Positions 5,715 through 9,072 of a stretch of DNA of 9,072 bases are shown here, piece by piece. The DNA comes from Candidatus Brocadiaceae bacterium (GTDB lineage Bacteria; Planctomycetota; Brocadiia; SM23-32), in assembly GCA_003551785.1 (NCBI GenBank), contig PUNP01000375.1, positions 1-9,072 on the forward strand, in the 5' to 3' direction. A model generated the notes under the pieces. That model was not told the DNA's origin. It was given only the letters and a program-made list of their open reading frames with translations, and made no database searches. Each line of letters opens with the position of its first letter. The stretch's first letter is position 1. A program made the translations under genes and the position numbers.

Positions 5715-6505
5715 GCACTCGAAGGCGTTGGTTTTCGGGAAAACACCAGATAGATTCCCACGGCGATCATGGGCAGGGACAGAACCTGGCCCATGGTCAG
5801 TAAATCAAAGGCCACGTATCCGAGGTGGGGATCGGGCTGGCGGAAAAATTCCACGAAAAAACGGAAACAGCCGTAAAGAAGCAGGAAAAGGCCGAGTACA
5901 GTTCCCCTTGCTCGTGTCTTTTGGGAAAAAAGCCAGAGGACGGCAAATAAAACGGCACCTTCCAGCAGCGCCTGATAAAGTTGGGAAGGATGTCGGGGCA
6001 CGCTCCCGGCTTCCGGTGCGGGGAAAACCATTGCCCATGGCACGCTGCTCGGCCGGCCCCAGAGTTCTCCGTTGATGAAATTGCCGATGCGCCCCGCAAA
6101 CAAGCCCGGCGGGGCCAGGGGCGCTATAAAGTCACCTAACTCCAGGATGTTGAAGCGGTTCCACCGGGCAAAAATGACGCCCGCAACAACGATACCGAGC
6201 AAACCCCCATGAAAAGACATTCCGCCCCGCCAAACCGTAAAGACCGATAACGGGTCATGGATCAGTAAGGAGGGATTGTAAAAGAGCACGTAGCCCAGTC
6301 TTGCCCCGACCACCAGCCCCGCAATTGCATAGATAAGCAGGTTCTGAAACTGGGCGGGAGTCAGGGGAGAGTGTTTTTTCGAGGCCCGTTTGGTGCCGAG
6401 AATAAAGGCGGCGGCAAAGCCGATAAGATACATCAGACCATACCATCGCACCTCCAGCGGGCCGATGCTGAAGGCTACAGGATCGATTTCAGGTAATACA
6501 ATCAT
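5696..6505 (-). CDS. lgt: Phosphatidylglycerol:prolipoprotein diacylglyceryl transferase
   Basis: This 269-residue multi-pass inner-membrane enzyme transfers diacylglycerol from phosphatidylglycerol to the lipobox cysteine of prolipoproteins, the first step of lipoprotein maturation. Family landmarks are RWYGLMYLIGF (20-30), GGMSFHGG (94-101) with the essential His99, the Lgt signature GRIGNFINGELWGR (138-151) with Arg139, HPSQLYQ (172-178), and RFFVEFFRQPD (215-225) with the second essential arginine. Hydrophobic stretches match the usual seven-helix topology. The ATG at 6505 is fixed by a strong AAGGAGG site (6519-6513) 7 nt upstream. The final five codons and the stop lie inside a dispersed repeat, so the C-terminal tail is probably not ancestral, but every catalytic segment is intact. 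The gene is divergent from the hypothetical gene at 6924 and convergent with the NRDE-family gene. Confidence 0.97.
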   Translation of the reverse strand: MIVLPEIDPVAFSIGPLEVRWYGLMYLIGFAAAFILGTKRASKKHSPLTPAQFQNLLIYAIAGLVVGARLGYVLFYNPSLLIHDPLSVFTVWRGGMSFHGGLLGIVVAGVIFARWNRFNILELGDFIAPLAPPGLFAGRIGNFINGELWGRPSSVPWAMVFPAPEAGSVPRHPSQLYQALLEGAVLFAVLWLFSQKTRARGTVLGLFLLLYGCFRFFVEFFRQPDPHLGYVAFDLLTMGQVLSLPMIAVGIYLVFSRKPTPSSANDFLG

Positions 6506-6575
6506 TGATCAACCTCCTTCTCTTCTGCTTGAGTTATACAATGCAAAGTAAGCGTTCAGTGAAACTCCCGCAGCT

Positions 6576-6643
6576 TATCACCACCATCTCAGGGCGTAGT
6601 GAAGCGGCGTAGCCCACTGAGGACTTACGTCATTTCCGTGATA
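6576..6643. other. Nested stem-loop region upstream of lgt
   Basis: Outer pairing is TATCAC (6576-6581) with GTGATA (6638-6643). Inner pairing is CTCA-GGGC (6588-6595) with GCCC-ac-TGAG (6612-6621), with one 2-nt bulge. GCGTAG occurs twice in the apical part. It could be a structured RNA or operator region. The pairing is modest and I do not recognise a known riboswitch. Confidence 0.3.
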
Positions 6644-6725
6644 GGATCAAGTGGTGTCACCAATTCAAAGAACATAATATATGTCTAAAAACACCATTAG
6701 TGAGCCAGTGGCGATTCTGGCAGGC

Positions 6726-6753
6726 TTGAAATCAGCATCGTGCGGTATATAAT
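6726..6753 (+). promoter_or_regulatory. Putative sigma-70 promoter for the hypothetical gene
   Basis: TTGAAA (6726-6731), a 16-bp spacer and a perfect TATAAT (6748-6753), followed by AT-rich DNA. A start near 6760 would give a leader of about 165 nt before the ATG at 6924. This is the best-matching promoter in the window. Confidence 0.55.
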
Positions 6754-6863
6754 GTTATAATTCACTATGTATGTTTCTGTCTAATCCTTAAACGCGTTTT
6801 TTGAGGGGTGTTTTAAGGTTCTAAGGTTTTAGAAAGAATTTTTAATTGTTAATTCTAATTATC

Positions 6864-6923
6864 ATGAACGGCATTATTCCGTCTGCCAACGCAGTGAAAG
6901 GCCATTGGGGCGGACCGAGGTAA
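6864..6923 (+). CDS. Possible 19-codon leader ORF abutting the hypothetical gene
   Basis: The ATG at 6864 opens a 19-codon frame, MNGIIPSANAVKGHWGGPR, ending in TAA at 6921-6923. The next three bases are the ATG of the downstream gene in the same frame. It could be a leader peptide giving translational coupling, or the front of one longer protein split by a stop codon. No Shine-Dalgarno sequence precedes its ATG, so it may not be translated at all. Confidence 0.3.
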   Translation: MNGIIPSANAVKGHWGGPR

Positions 6924-7223
6924 ATGTCTCGGCCTGAAATAGCTAATCAATTACGCCATGACCGTGATTACGAAGGAGAAGAACCTGATCGAACTTCCGA
7001 AATGCTTCAAACCTGGGAAGCACTGTCAACAATGTTGCAAAGTGTTGATTGTAAAGATGTAATGCAGGGGGGCAGTGACCTTGGCAATATGATAAAAGCT
7101 GCCCAAAAAACATGGGCCGGACTGCGTGAAAGAGGGGTTACGCAAGGGCAGGAATCCGTTGCTGAGTATTTGCAGCAGTTGAAGTATTCTCTGGATGAGT
7201 TCCAGGAAATGGCAGAGCTTTAG
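6924..7223 (+). CDS. Hypothetical protein, 99 aa, helical and acidic
   Basis: I do not recognise this protein. It is rich in Glu, Gln, Asp and Leu, has no signal peptide or membrane segment, and from about residue 26 reads as amphipathic helices (LQTWEALSTMLQSV, NMIKAAQKTWAGLRERG, ESVAEYLQQLKYSLDEFQEM), suggesting a small soluble helical protein. There is one cysteine. The ATG at 6924 follows directly on an in-frame TAA, with a GAGG only 3 nt upstream, which is tight for a ribosome site. Translation may therefore be coupled to the leader ORF or the protein may be split. A good promoter lies about 170 nt upstream. It converges with the phosphodiesterase gene. Codon use looks coding but nothing in the neighbourhood indicates a function. 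Confidence 0.6.
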   Translation: MSRPEIANQLRHDRDYEGEEPDRTSEMLQTWEALSTMLQSVDCKDVMQGGSDLGNMIKAAQKTWAGLRERGVTQGQESVAEYLQQLKYSLDEFQEMAEL

Positions 7224-7533
7224 ATGCGGATTGGATATGTCTGAGCGCTTCCCTAACATAACGCGGGTCCCTTGGTTTTGCCGGGCGTGGGGTATAAATA
7301 TTCTTTATCTGGTTGGTTTGGCCGTCGAATCCCCACAAGCCAACACGGATGTCCTGGAAGGTTGAGAGAAATTTTTGAGCTGAAGATAGTCGCTTTGTTG
7401 GTAATACAAGTATGCTGACATTGGCACCACTGAAAACGCGTGAAATATGCAGGTTAATGGAGACATATTGAGGCGTTCGTCTAAAAACAGGATTTAAGGC
7501 CCGAATCAATATTCGGGCGTTAAATATCTCCAA
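7138..7533 (-). pseudogene. Possible small gene or gene remnant, unknown
   Basis: A stop-free 131-codon frame whose only start is a TTG at 7533, 17 bp after the stop of the phosphodiesterase gene. A TTGGAG overlaps that start, so no separate ribosome site is visible. The stretch encoded by about 7240-7460 (SILVLPTKRLSSAQKFLSTF, then IRVGLWGFDGQTNQIKNIYT and PRDPRYVREALRHIQ) reads like real protein, with plausible strand and helix alternation. The last 29 codons are antisense to the hypothetical gene and look noncoding. I do not recognise the family. It may be a decayed gene, a short distal gene of a minus-strand unit, or chance. Confidence 0.3.
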
Positions 7534-7550
7534 CGATTTTCCCCTGAATT
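7224..7550. other. Intergenic region, 327 bp, with a possible gene remnant
   Basis: Between the hypothetical gene (plus) and the phosphodiesterase gene (minus). There is no clear terminator for either. Most of it is covered by a stop-free minus-strand frame described separately. Otherwise I see nothing here. Confidence 0.6.
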
Positions 7551-9072
7551 TTAGTTCGCCAGCCAGAGACGGATTTTCAAAAGAAGCCGCTCCGGGGCTG
7601 TGAGCTGTGAGCGTTCTTCGAGCAGCTCCGCCAGAACGTCTGGGCGATCGGTTATGATGTTGTCCACACCCATTTCTATGAATTTCGCCATCTCTCTGCG
7701 GTCATTGACGGTCCATACGTGAAGCTCGTGCCCGTGTTCTCTTGCTAATTTTATGTCATCCACAGAAGTTATTGCAGCCCGCAGGCTCAGAGCGTCTATA
7801 ATGCTGCGATCAATATCTCCTATGGCCGTATGCACAAAAAGAGCGGTGCGGAGACGGGGTTCAAGACGTCTTACCTGTTTGAGTATTTCAGGTGAAAGGG
7901 CGCCGACAATTGTCCGGTCAACATATTCCCCGTCCTGCAGCTCTTCAACCACCTTTTGCGGGAGATCGGGAGTTTGGGGGCTTGGTTTGATTTCAAGATA
8001 CAGCCTGGCATGCTCTCCAATCGTATCAATCGCCTCTTCCAGAGTTGGTATCCGCACATCAGCGAAGCGGGGGTGGAACCAGGAGCCAACGTCCAGGCGG
8101 CGTACCTGTTCCAGGTCAAATTCCCACACCGGTCGTGGTATTCCGGCCACCCTTCTCAAATCGCTGTCATGCAGTAGTACAGGCACCCCATCAGCCGTCT
8201 GGCGAACGTCGCCCTCCACATAATCGGCGCCGTCCTCTATCGCGCGCTTGATTGCGGGTATAGTGTTTTCAGGGGCCAGCATGGAACTTCCCCGATGGGC
8301 ACTTACCTCCACCCGGTCATCAAAGTCAAAAAAAGTGTGAATGATAAGCCCGGCCTGACCGAAAGCGAAAACCGGCAAAGCCAGAACAAGACACAAAACT
8401 ACCAGTCGGCTGTAGGGAATCGCGTCGGTCTGCTGGGAGGGTGGCGGTGAAGAAAAACTGTGGTTGTCCCGGTAGATATTAAAGATAAGGAGGCTGTTGG
8501 CAGCCGTGCTCAAAAAACTTAAAAAAATTGATATTATTATGTAGCCGCCCATAACCCCCAATACTCCCCCAATGAGGATATGGCTATTCTCAGGGAGTAT
8601 CCCCAGCAAAAAGGTTGCCAGTACCTCGAAAAAAAACGTTGCCAGTGCGGATAGGATGGGAATCATCAGCGCGACCCCGATGACAAGTGCCGCTATACGC
8701 TTCTTGTACCCTTTTGAGAGGTTGGCGCTCGTTTTAAGGGCGCGCACTGGAGATGTTTTTTCAAGAAGAAGAATTGGGAGAGCTGTAAACCATCGCAGGT
8801 AAAGAAGCCCGCTGCATATAGCTATACCACAGACTGGGAAAACGGCCAAACCGATAAATATCCAGAAAACTCCCGGTTGATATGTGAAAACATAGTATGG
8901 ATCATATTCGCCCAAAACCAGGTGCCAGATGCTCCCTAACATAACCAGAAAAGGAGCGGCCGCTAGTAAATGTGCAGTTACTTGTATAATTGCCAGCTTG
9001 AGCAGAACCATGCTCCTTCGCGCCCCCTGAATCAGTGCGCCTGCCGCAGCACGACAACTGCCTGTTCGGGGA
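7551..9072 (-). CDS. Membrane-anchored glycerophosphodiester phosphodiesterase (5'-partial)
   Basis: The frame is open to the right edge; the ATG at 9011 is internal. Codons from 9071 to 9012 read without a stop (ending AAAGALIQGARRS), as expected inside the membrane domain, so the true start lies outside the window. Numbering from that internal Met, hydrophobic segments lie near 15-34, 47-72, 105-139, 145-177 and 202-224: the GPDPase membrane domain fused to a C-terminal GDPD TIM barrel (about 233-470). Catalytic features are HRG (239-241), PENT (247-250), E-x-D (266/268), LLHD (279-282), EIK (340-342), and the late VWTVND and TDRPD segments. The enzyme hydrolyses glycerophosphodiesters to glycerol-3-phosphate and an alcohol, probably at the membrane surface. 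The topology places the catalytic domain after the last membrane helix. At least 506 residues are visible; relatives run to about 600. Confidence 0.93.
   Translation of the reverse strand, partial: PRTGSCRAAAGALIQGARRSMVLLKLAIIQVTAHLLAAAPFLVMLGSIWHLVLGEYDPYYVFTYQPGVFWIFIGLAVFPVCGIAICSGLLYLRWFTALPILLLEKTSPVRALKTSANLSKGYKKRIAALVIGVALMIPILSALATFFFEVLATFLLGILPENSHILIGGVLGVMGGYIIISIFLSFLSTAANSLLIFNIYRDNHSFSSPPPSQQTDAIPYSRLVVLCLVLALPVFAFGQAGLIIHTFFDFDDRVEVSAHRGSSMLAPENTIPAIKRAIEDGADYVEGDVRQTADGVPVLLHDSDLRRVAGIPRPVWEFDLEQVRRLDVGSWFHPRFADVRIPTLEEAIDTIGEHARLYLEIKPSPQTPDLPQKVVEELQDGEYVDRTIVGALSPEILKQVRRLEPRLRTALFVHTAIGDIDRSIIDALSLRAAITSVDDIKLAREHGHELHVWTVNDRREMAKFIEMGVDNIITDRPDVLAELLEERSQLTAPERLLLKIRLWLAN

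Larger units (their letters stand above)
6506..6923. other. Divergent intergenic region, 418 bp
   Basis: Between lgt (minus) and the hypothetical gene (plus). Near lgt is a candidate minus-strand -10 (TATAAC, 6538-6533) without a good -35. A nested stem region lies at 6576-6643. AT-rich DNA from about 6660 carries a plus-strand promoter at 6726-6753 and a leader ORF at 6864-6923. Two small AT stems (TTCTAA/TTAGAA at 6819-6834, GAATT/AATTC just after) lie in the presumed leader RNA. Confidence 0.65.

Noticed and set aside
5668..6075. 135-codon plus-strand frame opposite lgt
   Set aside because: It is basic, low-complexity antisense of the conserved Lgt core.
6684..6712. Possible third copy of the 94-bp repeat (AAAAACACC...TTAG)
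   Set aside because: Only about nine contiguous bases match, which is expected by chance in AT-rich DNA.
7753..8223. 156-codon plus-strand frame opposite the GDPD domain
   Set aside because: A Ser/Arg-rich shadow of the catalytic domain on the other strand.

Overview
The window is a bacterial chromosomal segment of ordinary metabolic genes separated by unusually long, repeat-rich gaps. An Lgt lipoprotein transferase and a membrane-anchored glycerophosphodiesterase indicate a bacterium. The GTAGGGGCGA...TCGCCCC palindromes, moderate GC content and protein style would suit a Desulfobacterota-like Gram-negative, but no marker gene fixes the taxon and this guess is weak. I see no phage, CRISPR array, transposase, rRNA or tRNA.

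Left part (1-4041), all genes on the minus strand. In transcription order they are an SMP-30/gluconolactonase-type lactonase (4041-3172), glucose-6-phosphate dehydrogenase zwf (2880-1342), a 5'-truncated PQQ-type sugar dehydrogenase (1088-294), and the first 39 codons of an aldo/keto reductase that runs off the left edge (119-1). The theme is oxidation of glucose or glucose-6-phosphate to lactones and hydrolysis of the lactone. The gaps hold three copies of a palindromic REP-like element around the truncated dehydrogenase, a long imperfect hairpin, and a short heptamer array between zwf and the lactonase gene.

Middle (4042-6505). An NRDE/TANGO2-family gene (plus strand, best start 4453) is divergent from the lactonase and convergent with lgt (minus strand, 6505-5696). 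A 94-bp repeat occurs twice in the same orientation, upstream of the NRDE gene and at the 3' end of lgt, where it appears to supply the last five codons and stop of lgt. Next to the second copy is a roughly 218-bp segment bounded by 35-nt inverted arms, and beyond that a minus-strand intrinsic terminator.

Right part (6506-9072). A 418-bp gap carries a strong-looking plus-strand promoter (TTGAAA-16-TATAAT) and a 19-codon leader ORF. The leader's stop codon directly abuts the start of a 99-codon hypothetical gene (6924-7223). A possible minus-strand gene remnant follows. The window ends with the C-terminal two thirds or more of a GDPD-type phosphodiesterase with a multi-pass membrane domain, whose true start lies beyond 9072.

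I found no convincing new multi-gene system. The points most worth following are the dispersed repeat that appears to have rewritten the lgt C-terminus, the pairing of zwf with an SMP-30-type lactonase, and the leader-ORF/hypothetical-gene pair.
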